Source of the DNA: Trinickia caryophylli
GTDB taxonomy: Bacteria > Pseudomonadota > Gammaproteobacteria > Burkholderiales > Burkholderiaceae
Reading direction: 5' to 3'
Assembly (NCBI RefSeq): GCF_034424545.1
Contig: NZ_CP139970.1
Span: 2,108,001-2,172,000, forward strand
DNA length: 64,000 nt
Position 1 is the first letter of the stretch. Each line of letters begins with the position of its first letter. The position numbers and the translations under genes are program-made. This document shows positions 37,682-46,412 of the stretch, one piece after another. The notes under the pieces were generated by a model, which was not told the origin of the DNA, did not search any database, and saw nothing but the letters and a program-made list of their open reading frames with translations.

Positions 37682-39142
37682 ATGAGAAGGTCAACTTGGA
37701 GTCGTTGCGCGACGGGGCGCGGGGCAGCCCTCGTCGTCAGCGCAGCGCTCGTGGCGGGGCTGAGCGCCTGCGCGACGAAACCGGATTCGGTGACGCAATC
37801 CGTCAAGCCCGTGGGTGGCTATGAAACGACGCGGAGCTTTGCGGCGCTCGATGCGCGGCCGGTCGAGTGGCCGGAGGATCGGTGGTGGCAGGCGTACGGC
37901 GATGCCCAGCTCGACGGTCTCGTGCAGGAAGCGCTCGCGGGCTCTCCGAGTCTCGCGGCCGCGGCGGCAAGGCTGCGAAATGCGCAGGCGGTGGCGCAGC
38001 AGTCGGGCGCGGCGCTATTCCCGGATGTCACGGCCAAGGCGTCCGCCGACAAAGAGAAACAGAGCTACAACTATCTTTTCCCGGAGAGCGCCGTGCCCAA
38101 GGGCTGGCGCGCCGGAGGGCAGGGCACGCTCGACTTCTCGTACGACTTCGATCTCTGGGGCAAGAATCGTGCGGCGCTGGCGGCGGCTACGTCCGACGCG
38201 GAAGCCGCTCGCGCCGACGAGGCCGAGTCCCGGCTCGTTCTCGCCACGTCGGTCGTGGACGCGTACGCGGATCTCGCCCGGCTTTTCGCCGAGCGCGATT
38301 GCGCGGCGGGGGCGGTGGACGTGCGCACGCGTACGGCGGCCCTCTTCGTCGAACGCCAGAAGCAGGGGCTGGAGACCGAAGGCAGCGTGCAACAGGCGAT
38401 TGCGCGACGCGACGCCAGCGTGGCCGAACTGCATGCCACCGATGAGTCGATCGCGCTCGCTCGCAACCGCATTGCGGCGCTCGTGGGCGCGGGCCCCGAC
38501 CGGGGCCTGGCGATCGCACGTCCGACAGTGGCCGCGGGCGGACAGCATGGGCTGCCGGCAAGCGTTACGTTGGGGTTGCTCGGGCGCCGGCCCGACATCG
38601 TCGTGGCGCGGCTGCGCGCCGAGGCCGCGGCGAAGCGCATCGACGTGGCGAAGGCGGCGTTCTATCCGGACGTGAGCCTGAGCGCGGTGATCGGCGTGCA
38701 GTCGCTTGGGTTGAACATGCTCACGAAGGCGGGCTCGGTGTTCGGCAACGTGGGGCCGGCCATTTCGCTGCCGATCTTCAACGGCGGCCGGCTGCGCGGC
38801 CAATACCGCGCCGCTCAGGCGAGCTACGACGAGGCCGTGGCCAATTATGACGACACGCTCGTCAAAGCCCTGCGCGACGTGGCCGACGTGGCCGTCAGCG
38901 AGCGGGCGCTGCAACCGCGGCTCGAAGCGCGGCGCGCGGCGGCCCAGGCGGCCGCGCGCGCGCACGACGCGATCCAGGCTCGCTACCGGGGCGGCCTGGC
39001 GAACTATCTCGACGTGCTGAGCGCACAAGACAGCCTGATCGACGCGAACCGGCAGTTCGCCGATATCGAAGCCCGCGCGTTCTCGCTCGACGTCTCGCTC
39101 GTGCGCGCCCTCGGCGGCGGATACCAGAATCAACCCAGTTAA
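37682..39142 (+). CDS. Outer-membrane efflux lipoprotein (NodT/OprM type)
   Basis: This 486-residue outer-membrane factor of a tripartite pump has a lipobox GLSAC (cysteine near residue 30) and two long coiled-coil repeats of the TolC fold. Landmarks include RPVEWPEDRWWQAYGDAQLDGLVQEALAGSPSLAAAAARLRNAQA, GTLDFSYDFDLWGKNRAALAAA, LLGRRPDIVVARLRAEAAAKRIDVAKAAFYPDVSL and RYRGGLANYLDVLSAQDSLI. It is the first gene of a four-gene operon controlled by the TetR operator, and is followed after 20 bp by EmrA. Confidence 0.93.
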   Translation: MRRSTWSRCATGRGAALVVSAALVAGLSACATKPDSVTQSVKPVGGYETTRSFAALDARPVEWPEDRWWQAYGDAQLDGLVQEALAGSPSLAAAAARLRNAQAVAQQSGAALFPDVTAKASADKEKQSYNYLFPESAVPKGWRAGGQGTLDFSYDFDLWGKNRAALAAATSDAEAARADEAESRLVLATSVVDAYADLARLFAERDCAAGAVDVRTRTAALFVERQKQGLETEGSVQQAIARRDASVAELHATDESIALARNRIAALVGAGPDRGLAIARPTVAAGGQHGLPASVTLGLLGRRPDIVVARLRAEAAAKRIDVAKAAFYPDVSLSAVIGVQSLGLNMLTKAGSVFGNVGPAISLPIFNGGRLRGQYRAAQASYDEAVANYDDTLVKALRDVADVAVSERALQPRLEARRAAAQAAARAHDAIQARYRGGLANYLDVLSAQDSLIDANRQFADIEARAFSLDVSLVRALGGGYQNQPS

Positions 39143-39162
39143 GAGCTCATCAGGAAAATCTC

Positions 39163-40350
39163 ATGTCGAATGTTACGCAAGCAGCGGCGGGCGAGGCGGC
39201 CCTTCGCGACGCCCATGACGCCGCTCACGTGGACACCCGGGCGCCGGCGCGGCGCAAGAAGCTGTTCGCGCTCCTCGGCGCCGCCGTAGCGGTATGCGCG
39301 ACAGGCTACGGCGCTTACTGGCACTTCATCGCCTCGCGCTACGTATCCACGGACAATGCCTACACGGCCGCCGAGGTAGCGTCGGTCACGCCGGCCGTGA
39401 CGGGCATCGTCAAGACGGTGAATATCGTGGATACCCAGGCCGTCAGGAAAGGCGACGTACTGGTGGTGATCGACGATACCGACGCACGGCTCGCGCTTGC
39501 CCAGGCGGAAGCCGAAGTGGGCCGCGCCGAGCGTAAGGTGCGCGGCTATATCGCCACCGACAAGGGGCTGACCGCGCTCGTGGCGGCGCGCGCCGCCGAC
39601 GCCGCCCAGATGAAGGCGAAGATCGTATCGGCGCAGGCCGACTATGACCGCACGGCCATCGACCTCAAGCGCCGCGAGGCGCTGGCGCAAAGCGGCTCGG
39701 TCTCCGGCGAGGAACTGAGCAATGCGCGCGCATCGTTTGCCTCGGCGAAGGCCTCGCTGGCGGCAGCCAAAGCGGCCCTCGAACAGGCACACGCGTCGCG
39801 CGGCGAAGCCGTGGGTTCGCTCGATGCGAACAAGGTGCTGATCGACGACACGACTGTCGATACCAACCCTGAAGTACAGCTGGCCCGTGCGAAGCGCGAC
39901 CAGGCCCGCGTGGACCTCGGACGCACCGTCCTGCGCGCACCGTTCGACGGCGTGGTGGCTCAGCGCAATGTGCAGGTGGGGCAGCGCGTCAAACCCGGCG
40001 ACACGCTCTTGTCCGTCGTGCCGATGAACGATGTTCACGTCGATGCGAACTTCAAGGAAGTGCAGCTCGACAAGGTACATGTGGGCCAGCCGGCAACGAT
40101 GACCTCGGACATGCACGGCAGCCGGGTGGAGTACCACGGCCACGTTACGGGGCTCGCGGGCGGCAGCGGTTCGGCGTTCGCAATGATTCCCGCGCAGAAC
40201 GCCACGGGCAACTGGATCAAGGTCGTACAGCGTCTGCCGGTCCGTATTTCGATCGATCCTGACGAACTGCGGGCCCATCCGTTGAGCGTCGGGTTGTCGA
40301 TGGAAGTCGAAGTGGACACGCACGCCGAGGCCGGCAACGAAGCGCACTGA
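39163..40350 (+). CDS. EmrA-like membrane-fusion protein
   Basis: This 395-residue HlyD/EmrA-type adaptor has one transmembrane helix (about 27-50, KKLFALLGAAVAVCATGYGAYWHFIAS) and then a biotinyl-lipoyl-like and coiled-coil domain. Typical text is YVSTDNAYTAAEVASVTPAVTGIVKTVNIVDTQAVRKGDVLVVIDDTDARLALAQAEAEVGRA and TVLRAPFDGVVAQRNVQVGQRVKPGDTLLSVVPM. It bridges the inner-membrane pump to the outer-membrane channel. It lies between the channel gene and EmrB with 20-bp and 17-bp gaps. Confidence 0.93.
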   Translation: MSNVTQAAAGEAALRDAHDAAHVDTRAPARRKKLFALLGAAVAVCATGYGAYWHFIASRYVSTDNAYTAAEVASVTPAVTGIVKTVNIVDTQAVRKGDVLVVIDDTDARLALAQAEAEVGRAERKVRGYIATDKGLTALVAARAADAAQMKAKIVSAQADYDRTAIDLKRREALAQSGSVSGEELSNARASFASAKASLAAAKAALEQAHASRGEAVGSLDANKVLIDDTTVDTNPEVQLARAKRDQARVDLGRTVLRAPFDGVVAQRNVQVGQRVKPGDTLLSVVPMNDVHVDANFKEVQLDKVHVGQPATMTSDMHGSRVEYHGHVTGLAGGSGSAFAMIPAQNATGNWIKVVQRLPVRISIDPDELRAHPLSVGLSMEVEVDTHAEAGNEAH

Positions 40351-40367
40351 GGGGGCGGGAGCGAGTC

Positions 40368-41900
40368 ATGTCGAAATCCGAATCGTCCGGGGCGCCGCTG
40401 ACCGGAGGCGCGCTGCTGCTCGCGGGGCTGATGCTGGCCTCGGCGAACTTCGTGGCCGTGCTCGACACGACCATTGCCAACGTCTCGATACCGAATATCG
40501 CGGGTGCGCTCGGGGCATCGTCGAGCCAGGGCACCTACGTGATCACGTCCTATGCGGTGGCGGAGGCCGTAACGGTGCCGCTGACCGGCTGGCTCGCCGC
40601 ACGCTTCGGCACGGTGCGCGTATTCGTGCTCTCGTTGCTGATGTTCGGCGTATTTTCGGCGCTTTGCGGCCTCGCCAATTCGATGAGTACGCTGGTGCTG
40701 TTCCGGATATTCCAGGGGCTGGCCGGCGGGCCGCTGATGCCGCTCTCGCAGACCCTGCTGCTGCGCATCTTCCCGAAAGAGAAGGCGCCTGCCGCCATCG
40801 GCTTGTGGAGCATGACGACACTGGTCGCTCCCGTGATGGGGCCGATTCTGGGCGGCGTGATTTGCGACCGCATGCACTGGTCCTACATCTTTTTCATCAA
40901 CGTGCCGGTTGCGCTGGTCTGCTCGTGGTGTGCGTTTCAACTGCTGCGGCGCTACGAATCGGCGCTGCAGCGCACGCGCATCGATGCCGTGGGGCTTGGG
41001 CTGCTGATCGTCTGGGTGGGGTCGCTGCAGTTCATGCTCGACGAAGGCAAAGACAAGGACTGGTTCGCATCGACGGAGATCGTCGTACTCGCGATCGTGG
41101 CCGTGATCGGCTTCTTGTCGTTTCTTATCTGGGAGATGACCGAACGCCACCCCGTCGTCGATCTGCGCGTATTTCGACACAGGGGGTTCAGCGCCAGCGT
41201 GCTGACCATCAGCCTCGCGTTCGGCGCGTTCTTCGGCAATACGGTGCTCACGCCGCTGTGGCTGCAGAACTACATGGGGTACACGGCGACGTGGTCCGGC
41301 TACGCGAGCGCACTGACGGGCGTCCTGGCGGTGCTGGCCGCGCCGGTGGCCGCCACTATGGCCTCGCGGTTCGACGGACGGTGGCTCGTGTTTGCCGGCG
41401 TGCTCTGGATGGGGGTGGTGACGCTTGCGCGCTCGTATGCGGATACGGACATGACGTTCTGGCAGATCGGCATGCCATTGCTGCTGCTCGGGCTCGGCTT
41501 GCCGTTCTTCTTCGTTCCACTGACGGGGCTGGCGCTCGCGAGCGTGGACGAGCCTGAAACGGCATCGGCGGCGGGGCTGATGAGCTTCTGCCGGACGCTT
41601 TCGGGGGCGATTGCCACGGCGCTCGTCAATACAATGTGGGAAGATCGCATCAAGATCAGCCATGCGCAGCTGGCCGACATCGTCGACCGATCGCATCGCT
41701 ATTTGAATGCCTTGGTGGATTCGGGCACGCCCCTGGGCGTTGCCCGAGGTCAGATAAACAACATCGTGCAGGGGCAGGCCGTGATGCTCGCGACATCGCA
41801 GCTCTTTGCGATCGCGGGCATGACGTTCGTGCTCGCGGCGATTGCCGTGTGGTTCGCGCCGCGGCCCACGCGCGTGGCGGATACGACGCAGGCACATTGA
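40368..41900 (+). CDS. EmrB-like DHA2-family MFS drug exporter
   Basis: This 510-residue major facilitator has 14 predicted membrane helices. ANFVAVLDTTIANVSIPNIAGALGASSSQGTYVITSYAVAEAVTVPLTGWLAARFG is the DHA2/EmrB N-terminal signature, with a further motif near IFQGLAGGPLMPLSQTLLLRIFPKEK. It should pump hydrophobic or uncoupler-type drugs with EmrA and the OprM-like channel. Substrates cannot be read from sequence. Confidence 0.93.
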   Translation: MSKSESSGAPLTGGALLLAGLMLASANFVAVLDTTIANVSIPNIAGALGASSSQGTYVITSYAVAEAVTVPLTGWLAARFGTVRVFVLSLLMFGVFSALCGLANSMSTLVLFRIFQGLAGGPLMPLSQTLLLRIFPKEKAPAAIGLWSMTTLVAPVMGPILGGVICDRMHWSYIFFINVPVALVCSWCAFQLLRRYESALQRTRIDAVGLGLLIVWVGSLQFMLDEGKDKDWFASTEIVVLAIVAVIGFLSFLIWEMTERHPVVDLRVFRHRGFSASVLTISLAFGAFFGNTVLTPLWLQNYMGYTATWSGYASALTGVLAVLAAPVAATMASRFDGRWLVFAGVLWMGVVTLARSYADTDMTFWQIGMPLLLLGLGLPFFFVPLTGLALASVDEPETASAAGLMSFCRTLSGAIATALVNTMWEDRIKISHAQLADIVDRSHRYLNALVDSGTPLGVARGQINNIVQGQAVMLATSQLFAIAGMTFVLAAIAVWFAPRPTRVADTTQAH

Positions 41901-41932
41901 GCCGGTTCCCCCTGGGCCGGCTGGATTCGATC

Positions 41933-42991
41933 ATGGCTAATTCGATTTCGCCTTCTTCGGTGGCAACGACGGTGACGGGCGTTGCCGCCGGCATGGCACT
42001 CGCGCATTACTTGCGGCCGGTGCTCGTTCCGTTCTTCCTCGCCGTGCTGCTGCGCATAGGGGTGGATGCGGTGGTGCAAATGGCCGCCGGTGTGTTCCCC
42101 AAAGCGCCGAAATGGCTCGTGCGGCTGGCGACGGCGGGCCTGATGGGCACGGCGATCATCGTGATCTGCTATGTGGTTGCGCAAGGCGTCAGCGCCGTCG
42201 CGTATCAGATACCGGCGATCGTCTCGCGGCTCGATTCGATATCGCAGGGCATTGCGCTGGCCATCGGCGCGAAGGATGCGGACTTTTTCAGCGTGGCCAT
42301 CAGCCACATCGATGGGCCGGCACTCGTGCAGTGGCTCGCCTCGGGCATTCACGAGCCGGTGGAAATCGTGTTGCTGACGCTGCTCATGGCCGTTTTCATG
42401 CTCGCCGCGCCTCGCGCGGAGGACAATCCGAAGCTCGATATCGTCGCGCGCCACGCGGCGCGAGCAGCGAGGCAGCGGACGATCATCGCGCATATTACGA
42501 ACAGTATTCAGAACTATATGGTCGTGCAGTTGGCGACCAACGGGGCAATCGGGCTCGCCGTCGCCGCAGCCTGCTTTACGTTCGGACTGAAGGGGGCTGC
42601 GTTCTGGGGTGCGACGTCGTTCATCCTCGCGTTCATTCCGGTCGTCGGGCCGCTGATTGCCAGCGTGTTGCCGGCGCTTTCGGCGCTCGCTCAATCGTCG
42701 ATGGAATGGCAGGCCGTTGCCGTGTTCGTAGCCGTTCAGGCCATTTTCACCGTGGCGCACAACCTCGTTCTTCCCAAGCTGCAGGCGAAAAGCCAGAACA
42801 TCGATCCGATTGCCGGCTTGCTTGCGCTAGGGATCTGGACGCTGTTGTGGGGCGTGTGGGGTGCACTGCTCGCCACGCCGCTCACGATGCTGATCATGAT
42901 CACCATGGCGCAGTTCGAGAGCAGCCGGTGGTTCGCGGCGTTGCTATCGCACGACGGGCGTCCGGAGACGGGCGGTGGTGAGGGTGGCTAG
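41933..42991 (+). CDS. AI-2E family permease
   Basis: This 352-residue membrane protein matches the AI-2 exporter/TqsA/PerM family, with about eight transmembrane helices. The N-terminus has HYLRPVLVPFFLAVLLRIGVDAVVQMAAG. The C-terminal half has IQNYMVVQLATNGAIGLAVAAACFTFGLKGAAFWGATSFILAFIPVVGPLIASVLPALSA and GIWTLLWGVWGALLATPLTMLIMI, the most diagnostic parts. It starts 32 bp after emrB and is likely co-transcribed with the pump. Whether it transports a quorum signal or another solute is unknown. Confidence 0.88.
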   Translation: MANSISPSSVATTVTGVAAGMALAHYLRPVLVPFFLAVLLRIGVDAVVQMAAGVFPKAPKWLVRLATAGLMGTAIIVICYVVAQGVSAVAYQIPAIVSRLDSISQGIALAIGAKDADFFSVAISHIDGPALVQWLASGIHEPVEIVLLTLLMAVFMLAAPRAEDNPKLDIVARHAARAARQRTIIAHITNSIQNYMVVQLATNGAIGLAVAAACFTFGLKGAAFWGATSFILAFIPVVGPLIASVLPALSALAQSSMEWQAVAVFVAVQAIFTVAHNLVLPKLQAKSQNIDPIAGLLALGIWTLLWGVWGALLATPLTMLIMITMAQFESSRWFAALLSHDGRPETGGGEGG

Positions 42992-43099
42992 CGCACGGCT
43001 GGAGCGGACGACATTGATTGAACGCGGCCGCCGTGCTTCCGCAGGTCGTTACCCGTGGTGCATCTGTCGAGCCGCCGCATACGCATGACGTTGCCCCAT

Positions 43100-43387
43100 T
43101 CAGATTTCGATATATGACGCTGACTGCGACGCCACCAGCTTTGGAGGCGTCGGGCACTGGCAGACACAAAGGTCGTCGCTCAGCGCCGCCTGTCGGCCGT
43201 CCGGCCCCGTGCTCCGGATTCGCGGCCCGTCGCAAACGATCACGCCCGTTTTCTCGCACACGGGGCACCAGACCGGATCGCGCTCGTAAGCTTGCGCGCG
43301 CCCTCCGATCAGGTCGTTGCCGTCACCACCTTGCACCACGCCCCCGGCTGTCGTGGTGTCGCCCTTCGCGATGTCGTAGCGGCGCAT
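43100..43387 (-). CDS. PAAR-domain spike-tip protein
   Basis: This 95-residue protein begins RRYDIAKGDTTTAGGVVQGG, typical of PAAR proteins that cap the VgrG trimer of a type VI secretion system and sharpen it. Four cysteines (CPVC, IVCDG, LCVCQC region) may hold a metal at the tip. An AAGGGGG ribosome site precedes the ATG. It is the last gene of a minus-strand operon vgrG - lipase - immunity - PAAR, 11 bp after the immunity gene. Its presence there suggests the effector rides on this VgrG-PAAR pair. Confidence 0.85.
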   Translation of the reverse strand: MRRYDIAKGDTTTAGGVVQGGDGNDLIGGRAQAYERDPVWCPVCEKTGVIVCDGPRIRSTGPDGRQAALSDDLCVCQCPTPPKLVASQSASYIEI

Positions 43388-43398
43388 GTGATCCCCCT

Positions 43399-44430
43399 TC
43401 AAATGGCGCCGGGGCGCAGGCGCAAACTGTTCAATAGGGTGTCCCACACTTCGAGTGCGCCCGCCGCATCGACAGGCGAGGTGGCTTCGGCCGGCGTCAG
43501 ATCGGGGCTGCTCGCGCCAAGTATGAGTTGAATGGCGGTATGGGGCTTTGCAAGCGTGCCCGGATCGCCGGGAGCGAGCAGATAGAAGCGGTACGCGGTG
43601 ATTCCCCCGTCCTGGAGTTCGAACAGTACCTCCTCCGCGCTCATACCGGCGATCTGGCGCCTGCCCTCGCGGAGAACGCGGTAGTGTCCGGGCAGGCGGC
43701 CCAGTTGCGCGCGCAGTTGAGGCAGGGTCTTGCTCAGGGGTTCGTTCTGATCGACGTCTACCGCATCCCGCATTTGAATGACCAGTAGCGCCGGTCGTCC
43801 CGGCATCAATGCAAACGACTGGCTTACGTCCTCCGTGTATATCGACGAGCCCATTACAGTGCCTCCGTCGAAGCAGAGCCCCGAGCCCGTCGGCAAAGTC
43901 CAGTTATCACGCGCCTTAATGCGGCTGTACATGTCGTTGTAGATAGATTCGATCCGGCCCAACGCGCCGGCGCCAACGCTCCCTTGCGTGTGGAATATCC
44001 TTCCATCCTTGAAAATGAAGCCCTCTGTTTTGAAATTCAACTGTGACGCCGCATCGAATCGTCTGTAGACAAACACGGTAGAGTCAGCTATCGGGGCAAT
44101 TTCTTTTTCCAGCCATGGATGACCTGTTGGCGCGTTCGTTCCTGGGTTGACTCTCTGCTTTCGATGCAACGCATCCCGCAACTCGTTGACCCGCCTCGCG
44201 TAGTCATCGACCGACGATTTGTACATTGTCTCAATACTATTTCCGCGGAATTTGTACTCCTGATTCGATATTTCGCTTGCCTGAGGACGATCAAGAACAA
44301 AGCGACCGATGCACCATGGCCGTGACTGAGATAGCAGAGGGTTGGTCATAGTTGAGTTCCCCGAGAATGCAAGCGGGCAGACACACAGGCCCACCAGCAT
44401 TAACAAAAAATTCTTCCAACGTCTTAGCAT
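43399..44430 (-). CDS. Tli4-like immunity protein to the T6SS lipase
   Basis: This 343-residue exported protein has a signal peptide (LRRWKNFLLMLVGLCVCPLAFS). The mature domain carries RPWCIGRFVLDRPQASEISNQEYKFRGNSIETM and a C-terminal half (LREGRRQIAGMSAEEVLFEL...FYLLAPGDPGTLAKPHTAIQLILGASSPDL) that resembles Tli4-type immunity proteins. These act in the periplasm against phospholipase effectors. Its first codons overlap the lipase stop by 7 bp (ATGCTAA), the usual tight effector-immunity coupling. Binding to the adjacent lipase is inferred from position and family resemblance. Confidence 0.8.
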   Translation of the reverse strand: MLRRWKNFLLMLVGLCVCPLAFSGNSTMTNPLLSQSRPWCIGRFVLDRPQASEISNQEYKFRGNSIETMYKSSVDDYARRVNELRDALHRKQRVNPGTNAPTGHPWLEKEIAPIADSTVFVYRRFDAASQLNFKTEGFIFKDGRIFHTQGSVGAGALGRIESIYNDMYSRIKARDNWTLPTGSGLCFDGGTVMGSSIYTEDVSQSFALMPGRPALLVIQMRDAVDVDQNEPLSKTLPQLRAQLGRLPGHYRVLREGRRQIAGMSAEEVLFELQDGGITAYRFYLLAPGDPGTLAKPHTAIQLILGASSPDLTPAEATSPVDAAGALEVWDTLLNSLRLRPGAI

Positions 44431-46373
44431 GACGGCTCCGGTGCGTCCCGCACGATTTTTACAATGCTGTAGAGCAATGCCCAGCGTACCCACGGATGCT
44501 TGTAGCTGAATTGATGATCATATCCACCCTGCACAAAGGCCATTTGCACTCCGGCATGCGAGGTACCCTTCGCACTTGACTGAACCCCACGCGCTTGAGC
44601 TTCCGCCGACCACACCGGGACAGTTCCGTCTCCGGCAATGATGCCGCTCCTGCTTTCGTACGGTGACGGATTTGAATCCTCCGCGCCGGTTGACAACTTG
44701 CTTACCTTTTGCACAGTGAACTCGATGGCCAGTTTGCGAGCCTCTAGATATATCCGCAAAGTCCCGGTATGCGAATCATGCAAAAATGCGGCAGCGCGCA
44801 GCTCGGCTTCCGTCACATCCGACGGCATACTACCTCTCCAGATCACCTTTCCCCATGTCAACAATTTATCGCGCGGCTCCCCTTTTTCTACAGTCGCCTT
44901 GCTTCGGCTGTCGCTAACATTCTCGACAGGAGAACGACGGCTCCTCAGAGCTCCGTTTCCATACGCCGCATAGGTAACCTTGTGATAAACGTTTTTAACT
45001 TTCAATTGATTACTAACAACAAGCGACATCGTCTCTTCAAATTTATCACGCAACGTCTCATCGAGATTGTCTATTTTCAATCGCTTCTTAACAATTCCGG
45101 CCGGATCAAGTAGATTTTCGTCGGGCACCAAGCCGTACCATTTCGAATTCGTGTAGATTTCATCGTAGGCGTTACCGGTTTTTGGCAGCTGCATCACCGG
45201 CGTACCATCGGCCCGAGCAAACACCCACCAGGGCTCGCCATTGTGATAGTCCGGCATCGGCAACAACTCGAGCGGCCCCGGGGCGTTCGCCGCCACCGCC
45301 ACGAACTCGTGCGCATCGCGCCCAACCAGGCTGCCGTTGATAAAACCGTTCAGGCCGCCCTCGTTGCCACCGCCTGTCCGGAAGCGTTTTGCCGCCACCG
45401 GCGCACCTGTCGCCGGCTGCACGTTATGAAACACGCCGTGCATCAAGTCCGCGGCGCCATGCATCGCGACCGCCATCCGCGCGACCAGTCCACCCATCGA
45501 GTGCGTCACGATGATCGCCTTACCGGTATCGTTCTCCGCACAAATTTCCTTGATGCCCATGAGCCGCGTCGTTTTCTTGGTCTTCGGATCGTAAAAATCC
45601 GTCCCCTCGATCACCTGCTTCGCGGAGTCGGCGTTCGATTGCAGCCAGTTGTACCCGATCGCGTACACCCGGTAGCGGTACTTGGCGAAATGCCGGAACT
45701 CCGGCGAATCCGCCGTAATCGCCTCACCCCGGCCCAATGCGCCGTAGTCGGCCGGGGGTGTACCCAACACCGGCTTCAACGTCCAGGCTTCACCCTCCGG
45801 GTCTGTGTCCACCCACGCGCCATGTGGCTCGCCCAGCAGCATCGGTTGATTGAGATGCTCTTCCAGCCAAGCCAGAAGGGGTTGGTAACTGGTGCGGTGC
45901 ACCGAGCCCCAGCCGCGCCGCCGCGCCTCCTCTTCGTCGACGATCTGATCCGCCGTCGCCCCCTTGCCGTGCTTACCGACGTTGATCGGGCCCAGCGGCG
46001 TAACCGCGGCGCTGGCCGGATCGAAAGTCTCCTGCCTCGACGAGGCCGCCATGAACCACATGCCGAGCAATTTCCACAGCGCACCCACGTACTGAAGCGC
46101 GTCGTCCGTATTCGGCGCAAAGAACAATTCTTCGCCCGTGTGCTTGTTGACCAGCAGCGAGCCCATCACCCCTGGCAGAAAAATGACCGGAATGATCGGG
46201 CGCACATCGCATAGAAGTTCTTTCGTTCGACTGTCGTCAGGAGGCGTCAACGTCGCGCGTACATAAGATGCCCCCTCCTTGTCCGTTCTCCCCGTGAGTC
46301 GGACGATGTCCTCCGCGGAATATGCGTCGAACGGCAATCCACCGCCGCGATTGTTTGTCGGGTTGTCACTCAT
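44424..46373 (-). CDS. T6SS lipase effector (Tle-type)
   Basis: This 649-residue alpha/beta-hydrolase lipase effector shows IIPVIFLPGVMGSLLVNKHTGEELFF near residue 58, YRYRVYAIGYNWLQSNADSAKQV, and the nucleophile elbow TGKAIIVTHSMGGLVARMAVAMHG with Ser at about 292 (HSMGG). GIIAGDGTVPVWSAEAQARG near residue 590 is a late catalytic-region motif. Such Tle enzymes hydrolyse membrane phospholipids of rival cells. It has no signal peptide, as expected for T6SS delivery. It lies 39 bp after vgrG and overlaps its immunity gene. Family placement near Tle4 is suggested by the immunity partner. Confidence 0.83.
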   Translation of the reverse strand: MSDNPTNNRGGGLPFDAYSAEDIVRLTGRTDKEGASYVRATLTPPDDSRTKELLCDVRPIIPVIFLPGVMGSLLVNKHTGEELFFAPNTDDALQYVGALWKLLGMWFMAASSRQETFDPASAAVTPLGPINVGKHGKGATADQIVDEEEARRRGWGSVHRTSYQPLLAWLEEHLNQPMLLGEPHGAWVDTDPEGEAWTLKPVLGTPPADYGALGRGEAITADSPEFRHFAKYRYRVYAIGYNWLQSNADSAKQVIEGTDFYDPKTKKTTRLMGIKEICAENDTGKAIIVTHSMGGLVARMAVAMHGAADLMHGVFHNVQPATGAPVAAKRFRTGGGNEGGLNGFINGSLVGRDAHEFVAVAANAPGPLELLPMPDYHNGEPWWVFARADGTPVMQLPKTGNAYDEIYTNSKWYGLVPDENLLDPAGIVKKRLKIDNLDETLRDKFEETMSLVVSNQLKVKNVYHKVTYAAYGNGALRSRRSPVENVSDSRSKATVEKGEPRDKLLTWGKVIWRGSMPSDVTEAELRAAAFLHDSHTGTLRIYLEARKLAIEFTVQKVSKLSTGAEDSNPSPYESRSGIIAGDGTVPVWSAEAQARGVQSSAKGTSHAGVQMAFVQGGYDHQFSYKHPWVRWALLYSIVKIVRDAPEPSC

Positions 46374-46412
46374 CTTTTGCTCGTCGATTGAAAATCAGCC
46401 GGTTTCCCATCG

